A stretch of DNA of 64,000 nucleotides from an uncultured Microbulbifer sp. (GCF_947498635.1 NZ_CANMKV010000012.1:1-64000); one strand, 5' to 3'. Numbered from the stretch's first letter, positions 47,521 to 59,452 are shown. Made by a program: numbers and translations. Notes: a model not told the origin generated them from the sequence alone.

Positions 47521-48696
47521 TTGGCGGAATTAATACTGAACCGCGGCGCTGAGCGCCGTCTAAAGCGCGGCCACCTGTGGATTTACAGTAATGAGGTGGA
47601 CACCAAGCGCTCCCCGCTAAAGGGTATGGCTCCAGGCAGCCAATGCCAGATACGCGACAGTCAGGGCAAGCTTCTGGGCACCGCTTTCGTCAACCCCAGT
47701 CAACTGATCTGCGCACGTCTGCTAAGCCGCAAAGATAGCTTCACAGAAGTAGACGTTAGTGAACGTTTGCTATCCGCCTTAAAGCAGCGGCAGCGCTATT
47801 TTGATCACCCGAGCTACCGTCTGGTTTACGGTGATTCGGATGCCCTACCGGGTCTGGTGGTCGACCGCTTCGGGGATCACCTGGTTGTTCAGGTGAGCAA
47901 CTGGGGCATGGATCAGTATCAACAGGTGGTTGTGGATAAGTTGATTGAGCTGGTTCAGCCCAAAGGGATTCTTCTACGCAATGACCATCAGGGCCGGGCC
48001 ATTGAGGGCATGCCACTCGTCAATGAGGTTGTGTACGGAGAGGTACCTGAACTGGTGCCCTTTGAAGAAAACGGAGTGCCCCTACTGGCCCCAGTCCACC
48101 AGGGACAGAAAACCGGCTGGTTCTACGACCATCGCGAGAACCGCCGCCAGCTTAACCGCTGGGTTCAGGAAAAGCGGGTGCTGGATCTTTTCTCCTATGC
48201 CGGTGGCTGGGGGATTCAGGCTTTGGCCAACGGCGCCTCGTCTGCAGTCTGTGTGGATGCTTCTCAACAGGCTCTGGACTGGTGCAAAGTCAATGCGGAG
48301 CACAATAACTTTTCTGACAGGCTGACCAGCGTTCAAGGCAAAGCACTGGATGTCCTTAAAGCCATGGTATCTGAGAAGGAGAGATTCGATGTCATCGTGC
48401 TGGATCCCCCCGCTTTTATCAAAAGACGCAAAGATCATAAAGCCGGTCTCGCCGCCTACCACCATATCAACGAATTGGCTATGCGCTTACTGTCGAGGGA
48501 TGGCCTGTTAGTGAGTGCTTCCTGCTCCATGCACCTTCAATCTGATGAGTTGGTCGACTGTGTGCGCGGTGCGGCCCATCGATTGGGGCGCCGCGCCTCA
48601 ATCCTCGCCAGCGGTGGCCAGGGAGCAGACCACCCAGTGCATCCAGCGATACCGGAAACCAATTATCTTAAGGCGCACTTTGTGCACCTGGGCTAA
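47521..48696 (+). CDS. rlmI: 23S rRNA (cytosine-1962-C5)-methyltransferase RlmI family
   Basis: A 391-residue protein with an N-terminal PUA RNA-binding domain (about 1-75) and a SAM methyltransferase core. SAM motif I is VLDLFSYAGGWGIQALA, the NPPY-like motif is VLDPPAFIKRRKDHKAGL, and the catalytic cysteine region is LLVSASCSMHL. The TTG at 47521 follows ACGGAG and gives MAELILNRGAERRLKRGHLW, the expected N-terminus. It stands alone, downstream of the DnaA-box region. Confidence 0.93.
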   Translation: MAELILNRGAERRLKRGHLWIYSNEVDTKRSPLKGMAPGSQCQIRDSQGKLLGTAFVNPSQLICARLLSRKDSFTEVDVSERLLSALKQRQRYFDHPSYRLVYGDSDALPGLVVDRFGDHLVVQVSNWGMDQYQQVVVDKLIELVQPKGILLRNDHQGRAIEGMPLVNEVVYGEVPELVPFEENGVPLLAPVHQGQKTGWFYDHRENRRQLNRWVQEKRVLDLFSYAGGWGIQALANGASSAVCVDASQQALDWCKVNAEHNNFSDRLTSVQGKALDVLKAMVSEKERFDVIVLDPPAFIKRRKDHKAGLAAYHHINELAMRLLSRDGLLVSASCSMHLQSDELVDCVRGAAHRLGRRASILASGGQGADHPVHPAIPETNYLKAHFVHLG

Positions 48697-48723
48697 TCGA
48701 TAGCCACCTATGGGTGGGTTATT

Positions 48724-48755
48724 GGTAAATCCGGGGCCTTTGTCCCGGATTTACC
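48724..48755 (+). terminator. Strong hairpin after rlmI
   Basis: A 12-bp perfect stem (48724-48735 with 48744-48755) around an 8-base loop lies 27 bp past the rlmI stop. The T-run is weak (TGTCTC), so it may act as a terminator or transcript-end stabiliser. Confidence 0.7.
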
Positions 48756-48911
48756 TGTCTCAACCGGTGCTTGACTCAAGGGACCATTAAACAATGGGGA
48801 TTCTTCTCTGTTCAAATTAGCAAGTATTCACTTACTTTCTATGCTGCGACTTCTAGGAGATAGCTTTCAGTTTGACTAGGATTCGCCCATCTGTTCGAGC
48901 CAGGGGCACCT

Positions 48912-49355
48912 ATGTTCAGAGTCGCAAAATGCTCAGACCTGATCAGGATGGAACAGCTCTGGTTGCACGCTGTAGCCAACTCCCACCCCTCACTGCCCCG
49001 TCAGTTCTGGCTGAATCACCTCGATGAGTTCCGCAATGATTGTCGTCGCTCCAGTCAGTGTTTGGTGTTCACCAGCCGGCACAGTGCCGTTGCAGAGGCT
49101 TTTATCACGCTACTGGATAGGAGAAAGATCGCCCATCTGTGTGTCAGTCCCCTGTTTACTGGCCGTGGGATCGGAACACGGCTAATCGCCGGCGTCTCCA
49201 GGGGCAAACCCCAACTGCAGGCCCAGGTATTCCGTGAGAATCTGCGCACCCGCTATTTCTTACAGAGGCACGGTTTTATCGAAACCCGGCGCATTTACAA
49301 TGCCGAATATGGGCAACACCAAATTCAGATGTCCTGCGACCGTGTTACACCCTAG
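48912..49355 (+). CDS. GNAT-family N-acetyltransferase
   Basis: A 147-residue protein with the acetyl-CoA pyrophosphate-binding loop SPLFTGRGIGTRLIAGVS (about residues 78-95) preceded by the beta-strand AHLCVS. The C-terminal strand LRTRYFLQRHGFIETRRIY is typical. AGGGGC precedes the ATG. It is a short single-domain GNAT of unknown substrate, between rlmI and the PAPS-reductase-like gene, all on the plus strand. Confidence 0.85.
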   Translation: MFRVAKCSDLIRMEQLWLHAVANSHPSLPRQFWLNHLDEFRNDCRRSSQCLVFTSRHSAVAEAFITLLDRRKIAHLCVSPLFTGRGIGTRLIAGVSRGKPQLQAQVFRENLRTRYFLQRHGFIETRRIYNAEYGQHQIQMSCDRVTP

Positions 49356-49492
49356 GCAAATTTCCCTTTCTAAGAGGTCCACGGCTCTACTTATAACTTA
49401 AGCTTATTGATTCACTCCTTTTTATTGTTTCTACGTGACAAACTAACCGGGTAGCATGCCTTCCATCCTAGTTTTCGTATGTGCAGATTTTT

Positions 49493-50173
49493 ATGGGACA
49501 CAACGCCTCCAGCAACACCCTGCAGTCTCTATCCGACCGCGTATTTCATCACGGTGCCGACTTGGCAACCCTGAATCAGGATTTCGCTGGAGCCAAACCC
49601 AGTGAGATCATGCGATTCACCACGAAAAACGCCCAAAATCCCGTTGTTTTCACCAACTTCCGCCCCCTCGCGGTGGCCTTTCTGCACCTGGTCACTCGTG
49701 CTAAGCCAGATATTCCTGTGATCTGGGTGGATCATGGCTACAACACCCCGGAAACCTACCGCCATATTGAGAATGTGGTGAAGCTGCTGGAGCTGAATCT
49801 GCGTACCTACTCGCCCAAGATGTCCGCGGCCCATTACCATGCCGTCCATGGCGGAATACCCCCCCTGGATACTCCCGAGCACGATTTTTTCTCACGTACG
49901 GTAAAGTTGGAGCCCTTCAACCGCGCCATGCAGGAATTGCAGCCGGATGTCTGGCTAAACGGCATCCGCCACGACCAGAATGCGCACCGTAAGAATTTGG
50001 ATATTTTTACTCAGGGCAACCACGGCACGATCCGTGTCGCACCAATGTTCCACCTGCGAGAGATCGATGTGGAGGAGTACGTGTACGAAAACGATTTGCC
50101 CGATAACGATGTGTATTTTGACCCGACCAAGGGTGAAGAGCATCGTGAGTGTGGATTGTTACTGGAAAAATAA
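49493..50173 (+). CDS. PAPS reductase/adenine nucleotide alpha hydrolase-like protein, atypical
   Basis: A 226-residue protein aligned by eye to assimilatory PAPS/APS reductases (CysH): VIWVDHGYNTPETYRHIE, KLEPFNRAMQELQPDVWLNGIRHDQNAHRKNL and VAPMFHLREIDVEEYVYENDLP match. The PP-loop, normally SFGxxS-like, reads FTNFRPLAVAF. The family segment between the YxxxxxLP-type region and the end (GYxSIGDxHxT) is missing. The catalytic-Cys motif is ECGLLL rather than ECGLH, at the very end. The last codons lie in a 16-bp inverted repeat. Sulfate reduction is uncertain. The ATG at 49493 is chosen over a GTG at 49481; neither has a good binding site. Confidence 0.7.
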   Translation: MGHNASSNTLQSLSDRVFHHGADLATLNQDFAGAKPSEIMRFTTKNAQNPVVFTNFRPLAVAFLHLVTRAKPDIPVIWVDHGYNTPETYRHIENVVKLLELNLRTYSPKMSAAHYHAVHGGIPPLDTPEHDFFSRTVKLEPFNRAMQELQPDVWLNGIRHDQNAHRKNLDIFTQGNHGTIRVAPMFHLREIDVEEYVYENDLPDNDVYFDPTKGEEHRECGLLLEK

Positions 50174-50233
50174 TACCGGCGATTTTTCCAGTAACAAATA
50201 GCAATCAACTAACGGCTAGCCGTTAGTTGATTG
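50156..50233. repeat. Paired inverted repeats at the end of the PAPS-reductase-like gene
   Basis: Arms of 16 bp (50156-50171 and 50182-50197, starting TTGTTACTGGAAAAAT) flank a 10-base loop and include the last codons and stop of the plus-strand gene. Four bases later a perfect 32-bp palindrome, centred on GCTAGC, spans 50202-50233. They lie between convergent genes and may end both transcripts, but lack a classical T-run after the palindrome. Confidence 0.85.
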
Positions 50234-50243
50234 ACTCTAGGCG

Positions 50244-52022
50244 CTAAAGGACCTGACTCGTCTCTGCGGCGCCGACAATCACTTCCTCCTCGAGATAGAG
50301 TTCGCACCGATCTTTCACCTGGTGTTGCTCTCTTTGTGCCTCACATGCCTGCAGGGCAACCTCGTTCGCTTCGGACTGGCTGGCACTATTCTCTATATAA
50401 CCCACAACGTAAGCCCCCCGATAATCCATCGCTATCGCCAGTGCTTTATTCTCCGATAGGAAACGATATTCTGACAGCAGTTGCCCCAGTCCATTTTTTG
50501 CCGCGCCCTGTTCCACCTGTGGCCGGCCTGCGGGTTGGAGTTCAACCATCATAGAGCTGAGGTGTTTCCGCGATTCAAGGCTGGTAATCTGCATCAAAAG
50601 TGGCTGAGTAACCCGGATAAACATTTCCGTATCCCGGCTTAGATACAGCTCATGGGCATACCACCAGGCAATATTGATATCCCTCGGCGCACGTAAATAG
50701 GCCTGTTCAAGTATCTTTACGTATTGAGAGCGCGGATACCCCAACACTTGCATAGTAATTGCCAGCTCGTGCCAATAGGCGGGCACATCACCCTTGGTAT
50801 TGACAAGAGTCACATAGGCATCCCGAATTTTTTTAAATTTCTGGACGTCATCCATTTTTCCAGCTGCGAGTGCTTCATAGAGGAAAACCATTGCAGCCGC
50901 CTCTAAATAGCTGGTTTCATCGCGATTTTTTTCTGCTATTTCGTCAAGTATCTCTCTTGCAGAGGAATAATTTTCTTGCTTTGCTTCCGCAATTGCCAAT
51001 GCCGAAAGAAGAGCGGAGCTTGAAACCGCCTTCTGTTCCGCATAGGCAATAAACTCCTTAAGCGTCTCTGCCTCCTGTCCGGTTATAGCCATAAAGTGAG
51101 CAATTTCAGCTATAGCCTTATGATTTTCGAGTGCTTGAACATTGATAGATTCACTGACCTCTTTCGAGCTGAAGAGGCCTTTATAATATTGAAAGTCGGT
51201 TTTGCGCAGTTTTTGATAGAGACTTTCAAGCTCTTCAAAGGTCATCCCCAATGCCGCTGGCAGTGCTGCTACTGGGTCCGCTCCATTGTTGTATGCACTC
51301 AGATATTTATTCAATCCCTCAAGACGTTCTGCATCAAAGATTAGCCAATGACTAAGCATCCAACCACTGGCATACAGAGCTTCGGTATCGCGAGCGTTTA
51401 TTGCACCGGGAACGGCCTCTAATAGCGCCCCTAATGGCAGCACCTTAGATCGGCTTAAACTGATCGCCCTATCTACTGGTATATCACCAACTCTAAAATT
51501 ATTATTTTTATCAAAGGCAACGGTGGAAAATACTTCGGCAACGCCCTCACTAAACCAATAGGGGTAATTTTGTTGGCTATGACTATGAGTCAAAAAATGT
51601 GTGTACTCATGAAATAGTGTCTGACGAGCGGGATTATCCGGTAAATATTTATTCCCCTTGAGGTTTAATAGGGCAAAGCTCCCGTGGGAAGTATTTTGAA
51701 AGCGCCCTATGGTTCTGCCTGCATTTTCGACACCACTCATACCCTCAAAACTCATCCGATCGGATAGAGCATAAATAGTGAGTTTTTGTTGGTCTGGGGA
51801 AAAATGAATATAGTTTCTCGCAAATACGCGAAATTTTTCCAGGTCCACAGCTAACTTTTGGATACGCTTTGGATTGTCATTCGTGACAATCCGAAAGTGC
51901 TCGGTTTCTACTTCGTACCAATCGGAATTAATTAATTGTTCAGAGCTGGTACAACTGGTGATAACGAAAAAAACCAGTATGAAAGTAATCATTTTGCAAG
52001 CGGGTGTAGCCACTAGATGCAT
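50244..52022 (-). CDS. HExxH-motif lipoprotein with helical repeat region (putative metallopeptidase)
   Basis: A 592-residue exported protein. The N-terminus has a lipoprotein signal with Cys24 (VITSC) and AGGGAA 8 nt before the ATG. A gluzincin-like HEYTH motif occurs in RQTLFHEYTHFLTHSH (about residues 137-141), with WFSEGVAEVFS 20 residues downstream offering a third ligand Glu, an arrangement known in DUF1570-like peptidases. The remaining chain (about 270-500) is repeat-like helix, TPR-like in parts. No substrate is known. It is AT-rich relative to its surroundings. Confidence 0.75.
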   Translation of the reverse strand: MHLVATPACKMITFILVFFVITSCTSSEQLINSDWYEVETEHFRIVTNDNPKRIQKLAVDLEKFRVFARNYIHFSPDQQKLTIYALSDRMSFEGMSGVENAGRTIGRFQNTSHGSFALLNLKGNKYLPDNPARQTLFHEYTHFLTHSHSQQNYPYWFSEGVAEVFSTVAFDKNNNFRVGDIPVDRAISLSRSKVLPLGALLEAVPGAINARDTEALYASGWMLSHWLIFDAERLEGLNKYLSAYNNGADPVAALPAALGMTFEELESLYQKLRKTDFQYYKGLFSSKEVSESINVQALENHKAIAEIAHFMAITGQEAETLKEFIAYAEQKAVSSSALLSALAIAEAKQENYSSAREILDEIAEKNRDETSYLEAAAMVFLYEALAAGKMDDVQKFKKIRDAYVTLVNTKGDVPAYWHELAITMQVLGYPRSQYVKILEQAYLRAPRDINIAWWYAHELYLSRDTEMFIRVTQPLLMQITSLESRKHLSSMMVELQPAGRPQVEQGAAKNGLGQLLSEYRFLSENKALAIAMDYRGAYVVGYIENSASQSEANEVALQACEAQREQHQVKDRCELYLEEEVIVGAAETSQVL

Positions 52023-52475
52023 TATGAGGTTTCCCTAGAGCGATTTAACGATGGCTCCCGAATTAAAATAGGTGTGAATACTGTGTAAATACAACTGCAC
52101 GCTGATTTTTGTATTCTTCACTCACAGGAGATCCCGATTGTTATGTGGTCTTGAGTTTAGAAAGTGAAATCTATCGTATTTTTAACCAATCATGCCCCAT
52201 TTTCCTAATTCGGGTTTTACTTGGTTTTTTATTTTCCTTTCTGACACAACGATTATTCAGAAACCTCTGAATATTAAATTTATGGCTTTAGGCGGGTGTC
52301 GAGAAGGATGAATTCATCCCAGGACTGTTGAAAAGTATGCGAATGAATCCTTCATGGGAAGGTTGCGCCCTTCAATACGATATGCGGCTCTATGGTCCGC
52401 TAAGCGGTGCAGCTTTCCCATTTCGATCTCCCTCACAGGGAAAGCTGCATTTCTAGCGAATACTCACTGTGGTGA
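52023..52475. other. Gene-free region between gyrB and the HExxH lipoprotein gene
   Basis: About 450 bases. Two inverted repeats stand out: a 14-bp perfect palindrome (GGATGAATTCATCC) at 52306-52319 and a 12-bp arm pair (52408-52419 with 52438-52449) just downstream of the gyrB stop, which could end the dnaA-gyrB transcript on the minus strand. The promoter of the lipoprotein gene should be in the right-hand part. No protein or RNA gene is seen. Confidence 0.45.
52408..52449 (-). terminator. Possible terminator after gyrB
   Basis: A 12-bp perfect inverted repeat (TGCAGCTTTCCC and its complement) with an 18-base loop lies 27 bp past the gyrB stop. There is no T-run, so the function is uncertain. 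Confidence 0.4.
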
Positions 52476-54896
<2,421 letters not shown>

Positions 54897-54914
54897 TTAT
54901 TCGCTCCATTCAAC

Positions 54915-56021
54915 TTATTGTGCGGCCGATGCTTCGGCGCTGATATTCCCATGTTCCACGTGGAACACTTTCGGGCAATTCCAAGGGGCCTCGAGCTGCC
55001 GCCAGGGGCGGCTCGTGGCACCCTCCTCAATTCCGGTGACAAGCACTTGGCTGGCGCAACGGCCAACCCAGTGGGCAAATACTTGCTGGTTGTGTTCATC
55101 CAGCTCCGCCGGCAGGTCATCTACCAGAAATACCGGTTTCTCCCTGTGGCGACAAACCAATTGCGCCATAGCGGTGCGCACGGCACAGACCAACATCTTC
55201 TGCTGGCCGCGCGACAAAACATTATGTGCGGGCTCTCCCGCAACGGTAAATCGGACATCGGCCCTATGGGGGCCTGTGCGGGTATGGCCCTGGCCAAGAT
55301 CTCCATCTCGGGATTCACGCAGCGCTTCGCTCAGGGTACTTTCCTTGCGCCACCCCCGCCGATAGCTCATATCTACATGATGCAGCAGACTCTGGGGTAA
55401 CTCCTCCAGGAGCCCGGAAACAGCGGCGCGTAGCGCCAGGAACTGAACCCGCCGTTGAGCATCTACACGCTCACCACTTTGCACCAGCTGCTCCTCCCAG
55501 ACGCCGATCACCTGCGTATCGATTTTACCACGACGCAACAAGGCATTTCGCTGCTTCAGAGCGATTTGATAGTTTTTCCACTCCTGCGCGAAAAGATGTT
55601 CCACGTGGAACACCGTCCAATCCAACAAACGCCTGCGCACGCCGGGACCACCATCCAAAGCGGCAAAGCTGTCACTATTAATCAGTTGTAGAGGTAGGCA
55701 GTTGGCGAGCTGAGAACTGGACTCCGCCGCAGCCTGATTGATACGCACCCGACCACCGCCGTCGGCCAAGCGTTCCACCCCCAGGCTATAGCCTGTATCC
55801 AACTGAGCAAAAACCGTGAGCCCGTGACTATCGTGGCGAATGACCGACTTATGTTGGCGAGAGCGAAAAGAGCGCCCAGTGGCAAGCATATGGGCCGCCT
55901 CTAAAAGAGAGGTCTTGCCGCTGCCATTGTCCCCACAAAACAGATTGACCCCGGCATCCAGGGTCAGGTCAGCCTGGGAGATATTGCGAAAATTGGAGAG
56001 TAAAAGACGGGTCAGCGCCAC
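54915..56021 (-). CDS. recF: DNA replication and repair protein RecF
   Basis: A 368-residue SMC-like ATPase that acts with RecO/RecR in gap repair. Walker A is GDNGSGKTS, the ABC signature is SRGQQKMLV and Walker B is PVFLVDDLPAELDE. The GTG at 56021 follows GGAGG at five bases and gives MALTRLLLSNFRNIS, the family start; the GTG at 56027 overlaps the binding site and is rejected. It is 18 bp from gyrB and 126 bp from dnaN. Confidence 0.96.
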   Translation of the reverse strand: MALTRLLLSNFRNISQADLTLDAGVNLFCGDNGSGKTSLLEAAHMLATGRSFRSRQHKSVIRHDSHGLTVFAQLDTGYSLGVERLADGGGRVRINQAAAESSSQLANCLPLQLINSDSFAALDGGPGVRRRLLDWTVFHVEHLFAQEWKNYQIALKQRNALLRRGKIDTQVIGVWEEQLVQSGERVDAQRRVQFLALRAAVSGLLEELPQSLLHHVDMSYRRGWRKESTLSEALRESRDGDLGQGHTRTGPHRADVRFTVAGEPAHNVLSRGQQKMLVCAVRTAMAQLVCRHREKPVFLVDDLPAELDEHNQQVFAHWVGRCASQVLVTGIEEGATSRPWRQLEAPWNCPKVFHVEHGNISAEASAAQ

Positions 56022-56147
56022 AGACACCTCCCCTTGATCAGCACAGAAGCCACAAAGTAAAAACTTTCAAAAAAATAAGGGACCGTATTGGTAAAATTCA
56101 ACACGATCCCCACACCATAACGCAGCAAGAGTTTAAATGCCTTATCC

Positions 56148-57254
56148 TTATAGACGCATAGGCATAATTACATAGAGGGCATCACCCTCCTCAGGTTGCT
56201 GTAACAGGGCACTGCTATTGGCGTCCGCCAGGCTGATGCGTATTTGGTCGCTGTGAATAGCACCGGTAACGTCGAGCAGATAGGAGACATTGAAGCCGAT
56301 TTCCATAGGTTCTCCTACGTAATCGACCATCATCTGCTCTTCCGCCTCTTCTTGCTCCGGGTTATTGGCCACAATCTGCAACATTCCCTCAGAGACCTGC
56401 AGACGTACTCCACGGTATTTCTCATTGGAGAGAATGGCGGCGCGAGAGAAAGCCTGACGCAGCCCCTGACGATCGGCATAGACCACATTGCCAGCACCGC
56501 GCGGCAATACACGGTCGTAGTCCGGGAATTTGCCATCCACCAGTTTGGAGGTGAAGGTGAACTGCCCGCTCATCACACGAATATGGTTGTTGCCCAGAAC
56601 CACCTGAGCCGGCACATCGCTATCCTCAAGCAGCCGGCCCAGTTCCAGAACCCCTTTGCGCGGCACAATCGCTTGGATCGGCGCGGAAACATTCAGGCCC
56701 GGCGCATCGCGATCACATAGTGCCAGGCGGTGACCGTCAGTAGCCACCGCACGCAGCTGTTGTGGGCGGCATTCCAATAACAAGCCATTCAGGTAATAGC
56801 GCACATCCTGCTGGGCCATCGCAAAGCTGGTGGCCTCTATCAGGCGGCGAATCTCGCGCTGAGAGATATCGAAACGGGTCTGTGCAGTGGCCTCTTCCTG
56901 ATTGGGGAAATCCGCCGCGGGCAATGTCGATAACTGAAAACGGCTGCGACCACTGCGCAATATCAGGCGCTCGCCGTCGCGCTCGAACTTTAATTCGGCA
57001 CCATCGGGAAGAGAGCGGCAGATATCCAGCAATTTTCGCGCGGGGACCGTCACCTCCCCTTCCATCTCTACACCGTCCACCGGCAGGCGGCCGACAATTT
57101 CCACCTCGAGATCCGTACCGGTCAGGGACAACTCCTGACCTTGTAATTGCATCAATACATTGGCCAGGACCGGCAAGGTCTGGCGCTTTTCAACAACACC
57201 GGCTACCAGTTGCAGGGGTTTCAGCAGGGCGTCCCGGCTCACATTGAATTTCAT
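56148..57254 (-). CDS. dnaN: DNA polymerase III beta subunit (sliding clamp)
   Basis: A 368-residue sliding clamp with three clamp repeats. The N-terminus MKFNVSRDALLKPLQLVAGVVEKR and the C-terminal YVIMPMRL are characteristic. The ATG at 57254 gives the family start; an upstream TTG at 57278 is rejected. It lies 32 bp after the dnaA stop and is probably read with dnaA. Confidence 0.97.
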   Translation of the reverse strand: MKFNVSRDALLKPLQLVAGVVEKRQTLPVLANVLMQLQGQELSLTGTDLEVEIVGRLPVDGVEMEGEVTVPARKLLDICRSLPDGAELKFERDGERLILRSGRSRFQLSTLPAADFPNQEEATAQTRFDISQREIRRLIEATSFAMAQQDVRYYLNGLLLECRPQQLRAVATDGHRLALCDRDAPGLNVSAPIQAIVPRKGVLELGRLLEDSDVPAQVVLGNNHIRVMSGQFTFTSKLVDGKFPDYDRVLPRGAGNVVYADRQGLRQAFSRAAILSNEKYRGVRLQVSEGMLQIVANNPEQEEAEEQMMVDYVGEPMEIGFNVSYLLDVTGAIHSDQIRISLADANSSALLQQPEEGDALYVIMPMRL

Positions 57255-57286
57255 CGGTAGTTTCGCCTTGTTTGTCAATTATTCGA

Positions 57287-58945
57287 TTAAGTGGTCAACG
57301 ACCGTGTCAGTAACTTTACGTCCTCGCGGATATCCGCGTCGGATTCCTGCAATTCGCGAATTTTGCGGCAGGCGTGCAGAACCGTCGTGTGGTCGCGTCC
57401 GCCAAAAGCGTCGCCAATTTCCGGCAGGCTGTGATTGGTCAACTCCTTGGCCAATGACATCGCCACCTGGCGCGGACGCGCCACAGAGCGACTGCGACGC
57501 TTGGACAGTAGGTCGGCCACCTTGATCTTGTAGTACTCCGCCACCACTCGCTGAATATTATCCACACTCACCAAACGATCTTGTAAGGCGAGGAGATCCT
57601 TAAGAGCCTCGCGGACCAGGACATCGTCGATAGCGCGCCCGGTAAACTGGGAATTGGCTATCACCCGGCGCAGCGCCCCCTCCAGCTCGCGAACATTGGA
57701 GCGAATGCGCTGGGCAATAAAGAAAGCCGAATCATGTGGGAGCTCCACACCAAACTGTTCCGCCTTCTTCATTAATATGGCCACACGGGTTTCCAGCTCT
57801 GGTGGCTCCACCGCCACCGTGAGCCCCCAGCCAAAGCGAGATTTTAACCGCTCCTCAAGACCATCGATCTCCTTGGGATAGCGATCGCAGGTCAAAATAA
57901 TCTGCTGACCGCCTTCGAGCAGAGCGTTAAAGGTATGGAAAAACTCTTCTTGGGAGCGCTCCTTACCAGCGAAAAACTGGATGTCGTCGATCAACAAGGC
58001 ATCCACAGAGCGGTAATAGCGCTTAAAGTCACTAATGGCATTGAGCTGCAAGGCCTTCACCATATCGGCAACAAATCGCTCCGAATGCAGGTAGACCACC
58101 TTGGCATTGGGGTTGCGCACCAACAGTGCATTGCCCACGGCGTGCATAAGGTGCGTCTTACCCAGGCCAACCCCACCGTAGATAAAGAGGGGGTTATAAG
58201 CCCCGCCGGGATTGTCAGAGATCTGCTGCGCAGCAGCCAAACCCAGCTGGTTTGACTTGCCTTCGACAAAGGATTTAAAGGTAAAATTTCGATTGAGGGA
58301 GCTGCCATGTTTGATGGCACCCTCGACTTCAACTTGGCGCGCGGGCTGCTCTGGGATAGAGCGCACCATATCGTTCCTAGCCGCAGGGCGGATATCCGAC
58401 ACCGCCTGCTCCCCCTGACTCATCGGCCTGGTGTTGATTTCTTCTTCCAGCGCCGGATGCGAATTGTTTACTGGGCGCCCGCCGTAACTACAGCCATTAA
58501 GGGGCCTTGAAGATACAGGGGTTGATTCCGCCTGCCCCATAAAGCTTTGTGAGGTGGCCGGGGAGACCACACCCGCTGGTGTAGCGGGCATCTCTGTCGA
58601 CCGAGAAGAGGCCGTAGGCGCCATAGCAGCAGGTATGGATTCGGGCGCTGGCGACGAATCCATCACTGCGTGACTGCGCTGAAACCGCGCGGGGCGGCGC
58701 GCAGTGATTTCCATGCCCACCTGAAGTGGCCGCCCAGGAGAAAACTGATGCACCAGTTCACGGATACGATGAAGGAATTTACTGCCAACCCAGTCCAGCA
58801 CGAAGCGATTCGGAGCAACCAGGCGCAACTCGCCCTCCGCACACACGGGATTGACACGCAGCGGCCTGATCCAGGTATTGAACTGCTGAGATGGCAATTC
58901 GTCCTGCAAACAGCTTGCACACTGCTTCCAAACGGATTCAGTCAA
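57287..58945 (-). CDS. dnaA: Chromosomal replication initiator protein DnaA
   Basis: A 552-residue initiator. Domain I is [27 protein letters not shown] long low-conservation Ser/Pro-rich linker (about 95-220) is followed by the AAA+ domain with Walker [17 protein letters not shown] and Walker [13 protein letters not shown]. The domain IV helix-turn-helix motif is [16 protein letters not shown]. The TTG at 58945 follows a GGGGGG run and begins MTESVWKQC, the family form; an ATG at 58993 would add 16 residues with no binding site. Two perfect DnaA boxes lie upstream. Confidence 0.95.
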   Translation of the reverse strand: MTESVWKQCASCLQDELPSQQFNTWIRPLRVNPVCAEGELRLVAPNRFVLDWVGSKFLHRIRELVHQFSPGRPLQVGMEITARRPARFQRSHAVMDSSPAPESIPAAMAPTASSRSTEMPATPAGVVSPATSQSFMGQAESTPVSSRPLNGCSYGGRPVNNSHPALEEEINTRPMSQGEQAVSDIRPAARNDMVRSIPEQPARQVEVEGAIKHGSSLNRNFTFKSFVEGKSNQLGLAAAQQISDNPGGAYNPLFIYGGVGLGKTHLMHAVGNALLVRNPNAKVVYLHSERFVADMVKALQLNAISDFKRYYRSVDALLIDDIQFFAGKERSQEEFFHTFNALLEGGQQIILTCDRYPKEIDGLEERLKSRFGWGLTVAVEPPELETRVAILMKKAEQFGVELPHDSAFFIAQRIRSNVRELEGALRRVIANSQFTGRAIDDVLVREALKDLLALQDRLVSVDNIQRVVAEYYKIKVADLLSKRRSRSVARPRQVAMSLAKELTNHSLPEIGDAFGGRDHTTVLHACRKIRELQESDADIREDVKLLTRSLTT

Positions 58946-59452
58946 GAAACCCCCCAAAACCCCAAAATGGTAAGACCACGGAGACAACGGCATGACGGGG
59001 CAGAAACGCCCAGGCCGTCAAATAAGATCGGCGCAGTATACCTTTCCATCGCCGGGTTATCCACAAGAAAGGTGAGTACTGTTGAGAAAATTGCGCAAAA
59101 AGGTCCATGCAATCAGGTATTTGCACAACAATTAGACAGGTGCAAACGAAGAGGTGGCAATTTTATCCACAGGAGCCTGTGTATATCTTGGGGTCAATCG
59201 GTGGGCATCGCGAGATATTCCCGTCACCTCAAGGGGTTGTCAGAGAGGCGCTAAAGAGAACAGGCCACCCATCGGAACACAGATTGAAATTCCCCGGCCA
59301 GCGCGTTGCTTTCGCTGCTGCGTTTCTATACAATCCGCGGCCTTCGCAGCGCATAGCTCCGTCTGCCCCGGCTAGTTGCCGGACCGGAGCCCAGGCCGCG
59401 GCCGGGGAAGGTCCCGTGAAATCTTGAACACAAAGTCTCAGGTAGCAAGACA
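58946..59452. promoter_or_regulatory. dnaA-rpmH intergenic region with DnaA boxes (candidate oriC)
   Basis: About 500 bases between the divergent dnaA and rpmH genes, the classical origin site in Pseudomonas. Perfect TTATCCACA boxes lie at 59057-59065 and 59163-59171. An rpmH promoter with TTGCTT at 59306-59311 and TACAAT at 59329-59334 (17-bp spacer) is clear. No long AT-rich unwinding element is seen here. No open frame in it is convincing. Confidence 0.65.
59306..59334 (+). promoter_or_regulatory. Predicted sigma70 promoter of rpmH-rnpA-yidD-yidC
   Basis: TTGCTT -35 and TACAAT -10 with a 17-bp spacer, about 120 bp before rpmH. This is a good fit to the vegetative consensus. Confidence 0.65.
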
